Source: Pseudacidovorax sp. NFM-22 (GTDB taxonomy: Bacteria > Pseudomonadota > Gammaproteobacteria > Burkholderiales > Burkholderiaceae_C). Taken from it: a stretch of 64,000 nucleotides of DNA. A program made the position numbers and the translations under genes. Positions within the stretch are counted from its first letter, which is position 1, and the number at the start of each line of letters is the position of its first letter. The notes below the pieces were generated by a model. That model had not been told where the DNA came from. It saw nothing but the letters and a program-made list of their open reading frames with translations, and ran no database searches. Shown here one piece after another: positions 25,925 through 36,816 of the stretch. The DNA lies in the NCBI RefSeq assembly GCF_021401245.1, contig NZ_JACBFY010000001.1:930001-994000 (forward strand), read 5' to 3'.

Positions 25925-26917
25925 TCAGCGACTGCCCGCCACGGGGTACACGCCCTGTGGCCGCCACAGCAGGATCGCCACCATCAGCGCGATGTTCGAG
26001 AACAGCGCCACCTTCGGCGCGACGAAGCCGGTGTAGTTGGCCATCAGCCCCACCAGCAGTGCGCCGATCAGCGCGCCGGTGGTCGAGCCCAGCCCGCCGA
26101 TGATGATGACGATGAAGATCAGCACGTTGACCTGCGCCCCCATCTGCGGGATCACGTTCTGCTGGTACAGGCCCCACATCACGCCCCCCAGCCCGGCCAG
26201 CGCGCTGCCCGCCACGAAGATGCCGATGAAGAGCACGCGAATGCGGTAGCCGAGGGACTCGACCATCTCGCGGTCCTGCACACCGGCGCGGATCAAGAGG
26301 CCGATCTTGGTGCGGGCCAGCGTCCAGGCCAGCAGGCCGAAGACCAGCGCGCCGACGATCACCGCGAGCACGCGGTACTTCTCCACCGCCGCATCGCCCC
26401 ACAGCCAGGAGCCGCGCAGGCCCTCGGGCAGCGGCAGCGGGATCTGCGCCGGGCCCCAGATGACCTTGATGAGTTCCTCACCGATGATCATGCCGCCCAT
26501 GGTGATGAGGATCTGCTTCAGGTGCTGGCCGTAGACCGGCCGCACGATGAAGCGCTCGAAGGCCAGGCCCACCGCGCCAGCCACCAGCATGGCGACCACC
26601 ATGGCCGGCAGCACCGCCACCAGGTTGGTGAGGATGGAGGTGGACTGCGTCCAGTCGCCCATGGCGCCCAGCACGCTGGTGGCCACGAAGGCACCCAGGG
26701 CGATGAACACGCCATGGCCGAAGTTCAGCACGTCCATCAGCCCGAAGACCAGCGTGAGGCCCGAGGCGATGATGAACACGATCATGCCCATGGCCAGGCC
26801 GGCGATGGTGAGCGTGAGCCAGGTGGAGGGCGAGCCCACCAGCGGCAGGGCCACAAGCGCGAGCGCGGGCACCAGCAGCAGCGGCTTCCAGTCGATGTCT
26901 TTGGCGAGGGTCGTCAT
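25925..26917 (-). CDS. livH: Branched-chain-type ABC transporter permease LivH
   Basis: 330 residues from ATG 26917. FGLMDVLNFGHGVFIALGAFVA and IIGGLGSTTGALIGALLVG are LivH signatures. An N-terminal extension of about 35 residues before the first conserved block adds one hydrophobic segment. The start overlaps the livF stop by ATGA, showing tight coupling. Confidence 0.92.
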   Translation of the reverse strand: MTTLAKDIDWKPLLLVPALALVALPLVGSPSTWLTLTIAGLAMGMIVFIIASGLTLVFGLMDVLNFGHGVFIALGAFVATSVLGAMGDWTQSTSILTNLVAVLPAMVVAMLVAGAVGLAFERFIVRPVYGQHLKQILITMGGMIIGEELIKVIWGPAQIPLPLPEGLRGSWLWGDAAVEKYRVLAVIVGALVFGLLAWTLARTKIGLLIRAGVQDREMVESLGYRIRVLFIGIFVAGSALAGLGGVMWGLYQQNVIPQMGAQVNVLIFIVIIIGGLGSTTGALIGALLVGLMANYTGFVAPKVALFSNIALMVAILLWRPQGVYPVAGSR

Positions 26918-27639
26918 AGGGCCAGTCCCAGCAGGCGCTGCTGCAGTTGCGTGTCGGCCGAGAACTCGGCCATGCCGCCGGCGTGCACCACGCAGCCGTT
27001 GTCCATCACGGCGACGGTGTCGCCCAGGCGTTGGGCGAAATGGATGTTCTGCTCCACCAGCAGGATGGTCACCCCGCTGGCCTTGAGCTCGGCGAAGGCG
27101 TCGATCATGTTGTTGATGATGGCCGGCGCCAGGCCCTTGCTGGGCTCGTCGATGATGAGCAGCTCGCGCGGCTCGACGATGGCGCGGGAGACGGCCAGCA
27201 TCTGCTTCTGGCCGCCGGAGAGCTTGCCGGCGGGGTGGTTCCAGAACTTCTCCACCGCGGGGAAGAGTCGGAAGATCCACTTCAGGCGCGCCTCGTCCAT
27301 GTCCTGCGCGCGGCGGGCGCCGCGGGCGGCCAGCAGCATGTTCTCCTTGACGGTGAGGTCCGCGAAGATGCCCATGGTCTCGGGCACGTAGGCGATGCCC
27401 AGGTCGGCGATCTGCGGCGTGGGCAGGTTGGCGATGCTCTTGCCGCCGAACTGCACGCGGCCCTGCGCCACCTTCCACAGGCCCATGATCGTGCGCAGCG
27501 TGGTGGTCTTGCCGGCGCCGTTGCGGCCGAGCAGCATGGTGAGCTGGCCCTTGGGCACCACCAGGTCCACGCCGTGGAGGATGTGGTACGCGCCGATGTG
27601 GGTGTGCACGCCTTCGAGCGTGAGCAATGCGTCGTTCAT
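26914..27639 (-). CDS. livF: Branched-chain-type ABC transporter ATPase LivF
   Basis: 241 residues. Walker A GRNGAGKTT, signature KLSGGQKQMLAVSRAI, Walker B LLIIDEPSKGLAP and switch His region (LVEQNIHFA) are intact; the last, with Gln-Asn in place of the usual His, is normal for LivF. The start overlaps the livG stop (ATGA). Confidence 0.92.
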   Translation of the reverse strand: MNDALLTLEGVHTHIGAYHILHGVDLVVPKGQLTMLLGRNGAGKTTTLRTIMGLWKVAQGRVQFGGKSIANLPTPQIADLGIAYVPETMGIFADLTVKENMLLAARGARRAQDMDEARLKWIFRLFPAVEKFWNHPAGKLSGGQKQMLAVSRAIVEPRELLIIDEPSKGLAPAIINNMIDAFAELKASGVTILLVEQNIHFAQRLGDTVAVMDNGCVVHAGGMAEFSADTQLQQRLLGLAL

Positions 27640-28400
27640 GCCGCCTCCTTCGCCACGCCCAGGTAGGCTTCCTGCACCACGGGCGAGGCGATCACCTCGG
27701 CCGGCTCGCCGTCGGCCACCAGCGTGCCGTTGTGCAGCACGATGATGCGGTCGGCCAGCTCGCGCACCACGTCCATCTTGTGCTCGACCAGCAGGATGGT
27801 CTTGGTTTGGTCCTGCTTGAGCCGGCGGATCAGATCGAGGATGACCGGCGCCTCGGCCGCGTTCATGCCCGCCGTGGGCTCGTCGAACATGAACACCTGC
27901 GGCTCCAGCGCCATCAGCAGCGCCACTTCCAGCTTGCGCTGGTCGCCGTGCGGCAGGCTGGCCACCACGTCATGCTCGCGGGCCTTGAGGTTGGTCTCGG
28001 CCAGCAGCGCATCGGCGCGCTCGGTCAGCGCCCGGTGGTCGCTCCAGATGCTCCAGAGGTTGAGGCCGCGCCGGTGCCCGCCCTCGTGCGCGGCCTGCAC
28101 CGCCAGGCGCACGTTCTCCAGCACCGTGAGGTTGGGGAACAGGTTGGTCAGCTGGAAGGCGCGGCCGAGGCCGGCGCGGGTGCGCGCCGAGGCCGGCAGC
28201 CCCGACAGGTCGCGGCCGTTCAGCAGCACCTTGCCCTCGGTGGCCTTGAGCTGGCCCGAGACCAGGTTGAAGTAGGTGGTCTTGCCCGCCCCGTTGGGGC
28301 CGACGATGGCCGTCAGCGTGCCCGGCGCGAAGCGGCAGCTGACGGCATTCACCGCCACATGCCCGCCGAAGCGGATGGTGAGGTTCTGGGTTTCAAGCAA
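27636..28400 (-). CDS. livG: Branched-chain-type ABC transporter ATPase LivG
   Basis: 254 residues if translation starts at TTG 28400. Walker A GPNGAGKTT, signature LPHGDQRKLEVALLMAL and Walker B FMFDEPTAGMNAAEA are typical. There is no ATG near the conserved start (LETQNLTIRFGG); the nearest in-frame ATG lies far upstream inside the depolymerase gene, so a TTG start is the most likely choice. The signature has GDQRKLEVA in place of LSGGQ, as in many LivG proteins. It begins 20 bases after the PHB depolymerase stop. Confidence 0.88.
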   Translation of the reverse strand: MLETQNLTIRFGGHVAVNAVSCRFAPGTLTAIVGPNGAGKTTYFNLVSGQLKATEGKVLLNGRDLSGLPASARTRAGLGRAFQLTNLFPNLTVLENVRLAVQAAHEGGHRRGLNLWSIWSDHRALTERADALLAETNLKAREHDVVASLPHGDQRKLEVALLMALEPQVFMFDEPTAGMNAAEAPVILDLIRRLKQDQTKTILLVEHKMDVVRELADRIIVLHNGTLVADGEPAEVIASPVVQEAYLGVAKEAA

Positions 28401-28420
28401 TTGCGGATGTCCTGGCGCGT

Positions 28421-29875
28421 TCAGTAGCAGGTGCCGACCTCGTAGTAGCCGGCGGCGGTCTTCTTCAGGGTGGTCTCGATGTAGATGTTCCACAGCCCCA
28501 TGCCCTGGTTGGAGCCGTAGGCATAGGTGAAGCCGTAGAGCGCATAGGCCCGCGCGGCCATCGTGTGGCTGTAGTTGTCGGTGGTGGTGCACACGGGCGT
28601 CATGCCGGTGGTGCTGGCGGTGGCCGTGGCCGAGGCGGCGCCGCGGGCGCCGGCGGCATTCACCGCGCGCACCGTCCAGCCGTAGCTGCTGCCGGCGACG
28701 AGGTCGCCATCGGTGTAGCTGGTGCCGGTGAGCGGCGTGGCGTTGCGCCGGCCGCCGTTGCGGTAGACCACATAGCCCGCCGCACCCGGCACGGCGGACC
28801 AGCTCAGCTTCATGGTGCTGGCCGTCGCGGCCGAAGCCGTCAGGCCGCCCGGTGCCGCGAGCGCCGCCGTCGCCGTGCCGCCCGACAGATGCTTGACCAT
28901 GGCCTGGATGGCGGCCATCTGCGGGCCGGCCTTCTTCGCATAGTCCGGGCTGTCATAGCCCCACCAGTCCCAGCAACCGTTGGTGGCCGTCACGCCGGTC
29001 TGCGGGTAGAGCACCACGATGTTGTTGGTGTCGGCCCAGCGGTTGTAGCCGGTGTTGCGCACGTACTGCTGGCCGATCTGCGCCGTGTTCTGCTTGCAGC
29101 CATGCAGCGCCACATGCAGCCGGCAGGTGGCGCTGCCGCTGGCACAGGCCGCCGGCACATAGGCCCAGCCGGTCTGCGCCATGGCATGGCCGCCGACGAA
29201 GCCGCGCTGGTCGAACTCGACGAAGCTGCCGCCCAGCGTGCCCACGTTGCGCGGATTGAGTTGGCCATAGAGCTGCTGCAGCAGCGCGCCGGCCAGGTCG
29301 AAGTTGCAATCGTCGATGTACGGGTCGCCCTTGACCGAGCAGGCGCTGCCGTAGTCGTCCGTCACGAAAGAATGCTCGGCCGCCAGGTCCTTTTTGTAGG
29401 CGATGTTGGCCACGGGCACGAAGGCGCCGTAGTAGCTGCGCAGGTCGTCCATCACGGCCGTCTTGACCACGCTGTCGAGCGTGCCCGAGAACAGGTAGAG
29501 CCGGCTGGCCCCGAGGTTGGTCACCGGGTCGATGGCACCGCTCGCGGCCCAGCTGTTGGTGGTGGCCACCAGGCTGCTGACCGGGATGCTGGTGTCGTGC
29601 GCCATGCAACGGCCGGTGGCGTAGACCACCGAGCCTTCCGCGCAGTAGTACGGCCCGCCCGCCACCACACCCGCCCCCTTCTTGAACGTGGCCGAATAGG
29701 CCACGTGCAGCTGCACGGCCATGTAGCCGCCCGAGGAGACGCCCGACACGCTGACCTGCGCCGGGTCGATGTTCAGCTCCGGCAGCGGCACGGCCGCTGC
29801 CGCCGCGCCGGCCAGCAGCCAGGCCGACACGAGCACACCGGCGGCGCGCCTGAGGGGCGCGGTGAACTTCTGCAT
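28421..29875 (-). CDS. phaZ: Secreted poly(3-hydroxybutyrate) depolymerase with fibronectin III domain
   Basis: 484 residues. A signal peptide ends near AGAAAA|AVPLPELN. The catalytic domain has the lipase box GVSSGGYMA and the downstream GGPYYCAEG and LHVALHGCKQN motifs of the extracellular PHB depolymerase esterase family. A fibronectin III linker (about 340-425; GLTASAATASTMKLSWSAVPGAAGYVVYRNG) leads to a C-terminal ~55-residue domain (YALYGFTYAYGSNQGMGLWN) that probably binds polymer. It hydrolyses PHB outside the cell. Its place between livK and livG, all on one strand, is unusual and suggests that the transporter imports a hydrolysis product, which is inference. I chose the ATG at 29875 rather than 29938 because it begins the signal peptide. 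Confidence 0.88.
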   Translation of the reverse strand: MQKFTAPLRRAAGVLVSAWLLAGAAAAAVPLPELNIDPAQVSVSGVSSGGYMAVQLHVAYSATFKKGAGVVAGGPYYCAEGSVVYATGRCMAHDTSIPVSSLVATTNSWAASGAIDPVTNLGASRLYLFSGTLDSVVKTAVMDDLRSYYGAFVPVANIAYKKDLAAEHSFVTDDYGSACSVKGDPYIDDCNFDLAGALLQQLYGQLNPRNVGTLGGSFVEFDQRGFVGGHAMAQTGWAYVPAACASGSATCRLHVALHGCKQNTAQIGQQYVRNTGYNRWADTNNIVVLYPQTGVTATNGCWDWWGYDSPDYAKKAGPQMAAIQAMVKHLSGGTATAALAAPGGLTASAATASTMKLSWSAVPGAAGYVVYRNGGRRNATPLTGTSYTDGDLVAGSSYGWTVRAVNAAGARGAASATATASTTGMTPVCTTTDNYSHTMAARAYALYGFTYAYGSNQGMGLWNIYIETTLKKTAAGYYEVGTCY

Positions 29876-29950
29876 GGTGGTTCTCCTGGCTGGGAAAAAA
29901 GCCGTCAGGCGGTGGCCAAGCGGTGCGGGGACACCCACGGGACCGGCTTG

Positions 29951-30090
29951 CCTGTCCTGAGCCTGTCGAAGGATCGAAGGGCTCGCGCCCAGGCTTCGAC
30001 AAGCTCAGCCCGAACGGTCGGTGGTTGACAAGCTCAGCCCGAACGGCCGGTGGCTGACAGGCTCAGCCCGAACGGCCTGTGGTTGACTGG
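29951..30090. repeat. Dispersed hairpin repeat with three tandem 29-30-base copies
   Basis: CCTGAGCCTGTCGAAGG (29955-29972) faces CTTCGACAAGCTCAG (29994-30008), a terminator-like hairpin common in proteobacterial genomes. The right arm is then repeated in tandem at 29995-30024, 30025-30053 and 30054-30082, each holding GCTCAGCCCGAACGG. Another copy lies at 42443-42468. It separates phaZ from livK and could attenuate transcription inside the operon. Confidence 0.75.
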
Positions 30091-30114
30091 CCTGGCTCGG
30101 GCTCAGGCGGCCCC

Positions 30115-31299
30115 TTATCTCTTGTTGCGGATCGGGATGTCCATCTCGGACGGCTTGATCTCATGCACCAGCTCCGGCACGCCCCACGCAAAGGCCGGGT
30201 CCACCTTGATCTTGAAGTGGTACATGCTCTGCAACGCCTGGTGGTCTTCCTTGCGGAAGGTCATGGTGCCCTTGGGCGTGTCGAAGCTCATGCCTTCCAT
30301 GGTGCTGATGAGCTTGTTGGTGCCGGTGTCGCCGCCGGTCTTCTTGAGCGCGGTGACGACGGCCATGGCGGCCGAGAAGCCGCCGGCGGTGAAGAAGTCC
30401 GGCGGGCTCTTGAATTCCTTGTAGTGCATGGACACCAGCGCCTCGTTCACCGGGTTCTTCGGGATGCCGAAGTAGTAGTAGGTGGCGCCTTCCATGCCGG
30501 GGAAGTTCTTGTAGCTGGCCATGGCCGGCAGGATGTTGCCGCCGGTGGCGATCTCGATGCCGTAGCGCTTCAGGTCCAGGTCGGCGATCTTGAAGGGGTT
30601 GCCTGCGCCGGCCCACACGATCCAGATCACCTTGCGGCCGGGCTGGTCCTTGAGCTTGTCGATCAGGCGCTGTGCACCGGCGGTGAAGTCGGTGGTGTTC
30701 TGCGGCAGGTATTCCTCATGGACGATCTTGGCCTTCTTGACCGCGTCCTTGAAGGCCTTCACGCCGTCGCGGCCGAAGGCATAGTCCTGGGCCAGGGTGG
30801 CGATGGTGGTGCCCGGCTTGTCCAGCGCCACGGCGTTGGAGATGGCGTCCTGGCTCGAATTGCGGCCGGTGCGGAAGATGTACTTGTTCCACTTGTCGCC
30901 GGTGATCGAGTCGGCCACGGCGGGCTCGACGATCAGCAGCTTCTTGTATTCCTCGGCCACCGGCAGCATGGCCAGTGCCACGCCCGAAGAGGTGGGGCCG
31001 ACGGCCAGCGCGGCCTTGTCGTCGGAATAGGCGGCGGCCAGCAGCGACTTGCCCAGGTCGGGCTTGCCCTGGTCGTCCTTCTCGATCACGACGATCTTCT
31101 TGCCGTTGACCATCATGGTGCCGCCGGTGGCGTAGTCCAGGCCCATCATCAGGCCGGTCTGGGTCTGCTTGCCGTAGGCCTCCAGCGGGCCGGTCTTGCT
31201 GTAGACGTGGGCGATGCGGATCTCGTTGGACTGGGCCCAGGCGGGGGCGGCGATGGCGCCGGCCAGGGCGGCACAGGCGATGAGGTGGCGACGTTGCAT
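30115..31299 (-). CDS. livK: Branched-chain-type ABC transporter periplasmic binding protein
   Basis: 394 residues with a signal peptide ending PAWA|QSNEI. EIRIAHVYSKTGPLEAYGKQTQTGLMMGLDYA and AVGPTSSGVALAMLPVAEEYKK, and later YAFGRDGVKAFKDAVKKAGxK-like AKIVHEEYLP, mark the LivK/AmiC family. It is the first gene after the sigma-54 promoter at 31333-31348. Homologues bind amino acids, amides, aromatic acids or urea. In this context the ligand may be a hydroxyacid derived from PHB, but that is speculative. Confidence 0.9.
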   Translation of the reverse strand: MQRRHLIACAALAGAIAAPAWAQSNEIRIAHVYSKTGPLEAYGKQTQTGLMMGLDYATGGTMMVNGKKIVVIEKDDQGKPDLGKSLLAAAYSDDKAALAVGPTSSGVALAMLPVAEEYKKLLIVEPAVADSITGDKWNKYIFRTGRNSSQDAISNAVALDKPGTTIATLAQDYAFGRDGVKAFKDAVKKAKIVHEEYLPQNTTDFTAGAQRLIDKLKDQPGRKVIWIVWAGAGNPFKIADLDLKRYGIEIATGGNILPAMASYKNFPGMEGATYYYFGIPKNPVNEALVSMHYKEFKSPPDFFTAGGFSAAMAVVTALKKTGGDTGTNKLISTMEGMSFDTPKGTMTFRKEDHQALQSMYHFKIKVDPAFAWGVPELVHEIKPSEMDIPIRNKR

Positions 31300-31332
31300 G
31301 CGGTTGTCTCCTTGTGACGGATGCCTGGATAT

Positions 31333-31348
31333 TGCACACGCCGTGCCA
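31333..31348 (-). promoter_or_regulatory. Sigma-54 (-24/-12) promoter for livK
   Basis: On the minus strand the site reads TGGCACGGCGTGTGCA: GG and GC elements are 12 bases apart as sigma-54 requires (consensus TGGCACG-N4-TTGCA). It lies about 35 bases before the livK start and just downstream of a sigma-54 activator gene, which strongly supports it. Confidence 0.8.
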
Positions 31349-31400
31349 GCGCATCAAGGCCTTATTGATCAAAGACTTGCCGCATACATCGCCATCGATT

Positions 31401-31444
31401 GCCTGAAATCAATACAGGCTGAATTGTCTATTCCTCAGACAGTT
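31401..31444. promoter_or_regulatory. Candidate enhancer sites for the sigma-54 activator
   Basis: Two inverted repeats lie 50-110 bases upstream of the -24/-12 site: GCCTG-N9-CAGGC (31401-31419) and AATTGTCT-N7-AGACAGTT (31422-31444, one mismatch). Their position fits upstream activator sequences; the second could instead act as a terminator hairpin. Confidence 0.4.
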
Positions 31445-31450
31445 GTTTGC

Positions 31451-32986
<1,536 letters not shown>

Positions 32987-33013
32987 GGCGCGCGATCGTA
33001 GCGGCGCCATGGC

Positions 33014-34420
33014 CTATTCGTCGGTGCCGCCCGCGTCCTTGAGCTCGGCGAACTTCGCCGCCATGGTCGGGTTGCCGCGCGTCAGCTTCTTGATCGTCAG
33101 GTCCTCGGCCTTGTCGTTGGCCAGGCGCAGGTTGTTGGCCGACTTGTAGAGCGCGTCCTTGGTCTTCTCCAGGTCCTTGATCGCCTCGTCGATGCGCTTG
33201 ACCGCTTCCTCGAAACCATCGGAGGCCAGGCGCCAGTTGCGGCCGAAGGCGGTCTTGAAGTCGTCCAGCTGCGTCTCGAAGCGGGTGATGTCGAGGTTCT
33301 GCGCCTTGACCAGCGCCAGTTCCGACTTGTAGGCCAGCGCCTTGGTGGCCGCATTGCGCAGCAGCGTGACCATGGGCAGGAAGAACTGCGGCCGCACCAC
33401 GTACATCTTCGGGTAGCGGTGGAACACGTCGACGATGCCCGTGTTGTAGAGCTCGCTCTCGGGCTCCAGCAGCGAGACCAGCACCGCGTATTCGCAGCCC
33501 TTCTCGGTGCGGTCCTTGTCCAGCTCGCGGAAGAAGTCCTCGTTCTTCTTGCGCGTGGCGGTGGCGTCGCTCTCGTTCTTCATCTCGAACATGATCGAGA
33601 CGATCTCGGTGCCGTCCTCGTCGAGGTCGCGGAAGATGTAGTCGCCCTTGCTGCCGGTGCGGGCGTCGTTGTCCTTCTCGAAGTAGGCACGCGGGAAGGC
33701 GGTGGCGCGGATGCGGTTGAACTCGGTCTCGCAGTGCTGCTCCAGCGTCTCGCCCACCATCTTGGTGGACAGCCGCGCCTTCATGTCGCGCAGGCGCTCG
33801 ATGGCGTCGTCGCGGTCGCGGATCTGCGTCTCGTACTTGTCCTTGAGCATCTGCTCGGCCACCTGCTTCTCGAGCGCCACGCGCTCCAGGTTGTTGCGCA
33901 GGGCGTCGCGCTCCTTCTCGACCGCGCCGACGGCCTCGGTGACGGCCAGCCGCTGCGCCATGCCGCCGGCGTCGAGGCGGGACTTCAGCGCCTGGATCTC
34001 GGCGTCCTTGGCCGCCGCGGCCTTCTGCACTTCGCTCGCGAGCCGCGCCTCGGCCAGGCGGGCCGCGGATTCGCGATCCTGCCGGGCCTGCGCCAGTTCG
34101 TGGGCCAGTTGGTCGCGCTCACGTTCGATGCTGCCAAGCGCCTCGTTCACCGCGAGCCGGCGCGCCACCTCGCCGGCGTCGAGCTTCGCCTTGAGCGCAA
34201 GGATCTCGGCCTCGCGGGCCGCGGCCTTCTTCTCCAGCTCGCTGGCGAGCTGGGCCCGCGCCAGTTCGACTGCACTGCGCTTGTCCTGCTCGGCCAGTTC
34301 CAGCCGCTCGTGCAGTTGGCGGTCGAAGTCGCTGTCGCGCACCTGCTTGAGGATGTCCGCGTAGCCGGACTCGTCGATCTTGAAGGCCTTGCCGCAGTGG
34401 GGGCACTTGATGTCTTGCAT
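33014..34420 (-). CDS. DUF2130 coiled-coil protein with zinc ribbon and nuclease-like domain
   Basis: 468 residues. The N-terminus has a one-knuckle zinc-ribbon motif CPHCGK; residues 30-230 form a long Ala/Glu/Lys coiled coil; and the C-terminal DUF2130 domain contains [15 protein letters not shown]...IMFEMKNE, which fits a PD-(D/E)XK nuclease core (D...E-X-K). It resembles RmuC-like proteins in layout. The role is unknown; DNA binding or cleavage is inference. It is followed by the activator gene with a 27-base gap. Confidence 0.8.
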   Translation of the reverse strand: MQDIKCPHCGKAFKIDESGYADILKQVRDSDFDRQLHERLELAEQDKRSAVELARAQLASELEKKAAAREAEILALKAKLDAGEVARRLAVNEALGSIERERDQLAHELAQARQDRESAARLAEARLASEVQKAAAAKDAEIQALKSRLDAGGMAQRLAVTEAVGAVEKERDALRNNLERVALEKQVAEQMLKDKYETQIRDRDDAIERLRDMKARLSTKMVGETLEQHCETEFNRIRATAFPRAYFEKDNDARTGSKGDYIFRDLDEDGTEIVSIMFEMKNESDATATRKKNEDFFRELDKDRTEKGCEYAVLVSLLEPESELYNTGIVDVFHRYPKMYVVRPQFFLPMVTLLRNAATKALAYKSELALVKAQNLDITRFETQLDDFKTAFGRNWRLASDGFEEAVKRIDEAIKDLEKTKDALYKSANNLRLANDKAEDLTIKKLTRGNPTMAAKFAELKDAGGTDE

Positions 34421-34471
34421 GCGGGCGATCCTAGCGCGGCGTCGGACAAAGGCGCGACCGCGGCGCCGACT

Positions 34472-34491
34472 TTAATCATTCGTTTGATTCC
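34472..34491. promoter_or_regulatory. Candidate TetR operator
   Basis: AATCA-TTCGTT-TGATT (34474-34489) is a perfect 5-base-arm palindrome with TTAATCATTCGTTTGATTCC around it, 23 bases before the TetR start and between it and the divergent DUF2130 gene. It resembles operators of the DUF1956/CecR branch (AATCA...TGATT), and autoregulation is likely. Confidence 0.5.
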
Positions 34492-34512
34492 CATGCTCTA
34501 ATCCGCACCCGC

Positions 34513-35193
34513 ATGACCACCGCCACACCCAAGCCGGCCCGGGGCGACGGGGCCGAGGCCCGCCAGCGCCTGCTGCTGGCCGCGCTCGCCCTGTTCGCCG
34601 ACCAGGGCTTCGCCAAGACCTCCACCCGCGCCATCGCCGCGGCCGCCGACATGAACATCGGCGCCATCAGCTACTACTTCGGCGACAAGGCCGGGCTCTA
34701 CGCCGCCTGCTTCACCGAGCCCCTGGGCGGCACGGCCGAGGAGACCACCGCCCTGTGGTCCGCGCCGGCCCTGCCGCTCGACGAGGCGCTGGGCGTGTTC
34801 ATGCGCGCCTACCTGGAGCCGCTCAAGCTGGGCGAGCCAGTGCGCCAATGCATGCGCCTGCACCTGCGCGAAATGCTGGAGCCCAGCAGCCAGTGGGCCA
34901 CCGAGGTGGAGCGCGACATCAAGGCGCCACACCAGGCCATGGTGCGGCTGCTGGCGCGCCACCTGAGCGCCCGCGTGGACGACGACATCCACCGCCTGGC
35001 CTTCGCCATCACCGGCCTGGCGATGCAACCCTACGTGACGCGCGACTTCATCGACGTGATCCGCCCCGGCCTGCTGCGCAGCGCCCGCGCCGTGGACCAG
35101 TGGGCCGACCAGCTGGCCGGCATGGCCGTGGCCCTGGTGATGGCCGAACGCAGCCGCCGCGCGGACTACGTTTCCGAGGACCCCTCCGCATGA
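34513..35193 (+). CDS. TetR-family repressor (DUF1956/CecR-like) of the RND efflux operon
   Basis: 226 residues. The N-terminal helix-turn-helix ARQRLLLAALALFADQGFAKTSTRAIAAAADMNIGAISYYFGDKAGLYAACF is typical, and the ligand domain carries the DUF1956-like VRQCMRLHLREMLEPS and ALVMAER. The stop overlaps the outer-membrane factor start (ATGA), so regulator and pump are one operon. It should repress the pump until a toxic substrate binds. Confidence 0.88.
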   Translation: MTTATPKPARGDGAEARQRLLLAALALFADQGFAKTSTRAIAAAADMNIGAISYYFGDKAGLYAACFTEPLGGTAEETTALWSAPALPLDEALGVFMRAYLEPLKLGEPVRQCMRLHLREMLEPSSQWATEVERDIKAPHQAMVRLLARHLSARVDDDIHRLAFAITGLAMQPYVTRDFIDVIRPGLLRSARAVDQWADQLAGMAVALVMAERSRRADYVSEDPSA

Positions 35194-36788
35194 CCCCCAA
35201 GACCGCCCCGCCCGCCGCGCGGCTGCTGGCCGCGCTGCCGCTCGCGCTGGCCCTGGCCGCCTGCGGCGTGACCCGGCCGCCCGCCATCGTGCAGGCGCCC
35301 GCGCCCGCCCAATGGCGCAGCCCGGTGCCGGCCGATGCCCTGCCCCACCACGGCTCGACGGCCGACCTCGCCCAATGGTGGCGCCGGGCCGGCGACCCGC
35401 TGCTGGCCGAGCTGATCGAGGCCGCCCAGGCCGCCAGCCCCAACGTGGCCAGCGCCGCCGCACGCGTGACCGAGGCCCGCGGCGCCCGCACCCAGGCCGG
35501 CGCCGCCCTGGCACCGCGGCTGGACGGCAATCTGTCGGCCACGCGCAGCGCCTCGCCGCTCGGCGGCACCAGCACGGGCAGCACCACGACCACCGGGACC
35601 GGCAGCACCAGCGTGCCACCGGCGACCGTGCTGCAGGCCACGCTGCAGCCCAGCTGGGAGATCGACCTCTTCGGCGGCCTGCGCGCCAGCCGCGACGCCG
35701 CCATCGCCCGCCTCGATGCCGGCGAGGCCCGCTGGCACGACGCCCGCATCGCCGTGGCGGCCGAAACGGCCAATGCCTATTTCGCCGAACGCGCCTGTGC
35801 CCGCCAACTGGCGGTGGCCGAGGCCGACACCCGCTCGCGCACCGAGACGGCCCGCCTCACGGGCTTGTCGGCCGATGCCGGCTTCACCGCGCCGGCCGAT
35901 GCGGCACTGGCCCGCGCCAGCGCGGCCGATGCCTCGGGCCGGCTCACCCAGCAGCGCGCCCAGTGCCGCGTGCTGCGCCACGGGATGGTCGCGCTGACGG
36001 GCCTGCCGGCGGAGGACCTCGACCGGCGGCTCGATGCCCAGTCCGCCATCACCGCCCTGCCCACGCCACCGGCCGTGGACGCCGTGCCGGCCCAGACGCT
36101 CTCGCAGCGGCCCGACCTGTTCGCCGCCGAGCGCGCCGTGGCGGCTGCCAGCGCCGAAGCCGGCGCGGCCCAGGCCCAGCGCTATCCGCGCCTGACGCTC
36201 AGTGGCAGCGTGGGCCGGCTGCAGCTGCGCAGCCAGGGCTTCCGTGCCTCGCTCGACACCTGGAGCGTGGGCCCGGTGGCGCTGTCGGTGCCGCTGTTCG
36301 ACGGCGGCGTCTCGGCCGCCAATGCCGAGTCGGCCCGCGCCCGCTACGACGAGGCCGTGGTGCAGTACCGCGCCAGCGTGCGTCAGGCCGTGCGCGAGGT
36401 CGAGGAGGCGCTGACCAACCTCGACAGCACCCGCCAGCGCGCCGCCGATGCCGACACCGCCGTGCGCGGCTACCAGGCCAACTTCGACGCTGCCCAGTCG
36501 CGCTATCAGACGGGGCTGGCCAGCCTGTTCGAGCTGGAGGACGCGCGCCGCACCCTGTTCGCCGCGCAGACGGCGCGCGTCTCGCTGCAGCGCGAGAGCA
36601 ACGAGGCCTGGGTCGCGCTCTACCGCGCGGTGGGCGGCGGCTGGCAACGGCCCGACGCCGACGGCGCAGCCACCGCCCCGGCCACCACCGCCGGCATGTC
36701 GAACGCCACCGTCACCGCCCCAGACGCCAAGGCCGCCTCGACGGCCATCCCGACCACGACCGGCGCGACCGCCACGCCACGCCCCTGA
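35190..36788 (+). CDS. RND efflux outer-membrane lipoprotein (NodT/OprM family)
   Basis: 532 residues. Lipobox LAAC (Cys about residue 27) ends the signal peptide. Two TolC-type repeats are visible, with LQATLQPSWEIDLFGGLRASRDAAIARL and the second copy LSVPLFDGGVSAANAESARARYDEAVVQYRASVRQAVREVEEAL. It forms the outer-membrane exit duct. The last 45 residues are Thr/Ala-rich and longer than usual. Confidence 0.9.
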   Translation: MTPKTAPPAARLLAALPLALALAACGVTRPPAIVQAPAPAQWRSPVPADALPHHGSTADLAQWWRRAGDPLLAELIEAAQAASPNVASAAARVTEARGARTQAGAALAPRLDGNLSATRSASPLGGTSTGSTTTTGTGSTSVPPATVLQATLQPSWEIDLFGGLRASRDAAIARLDAGEARWHDARIAVAAETANAYFAERACARQLAVAEADTRSRTETARLTGLSADAGFTAPADAALARASAADASGRLTQQRAQCRVLRHGMVALTGLPAEDLDRRLDAQSAITALPTPPAVDAVPAQTLSQRPDLFAAERAVAAASAEAGAAQAQRYPRLTLSGSVGRLQLRSQGFRASLDTWSVGPVALSVPLFDGGVSAANAESARARYDEAVVQYRASVRQAVREVEEALTNLDSTRQRAADADTAVRGYQANFDAAQSRYQTGLASLFELEDARRTLFAAQTARVSLQRESNEAWVALYRAVGGGWQRPDADGAATAPATTAGMSNATVTAPDAKAASTAIPTTTGATATPRP

Positions 36789-36816
36789 CTCCCGCCCCGC
36801 GCCCGGAAAGATCACC

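Noticed and set aside
27636-28592. livG starting from the ATG at 28592
   Set aside because: That start lies inside phaZ and gives a His/Arg-rich leader; TTG 28400 fits the family start.
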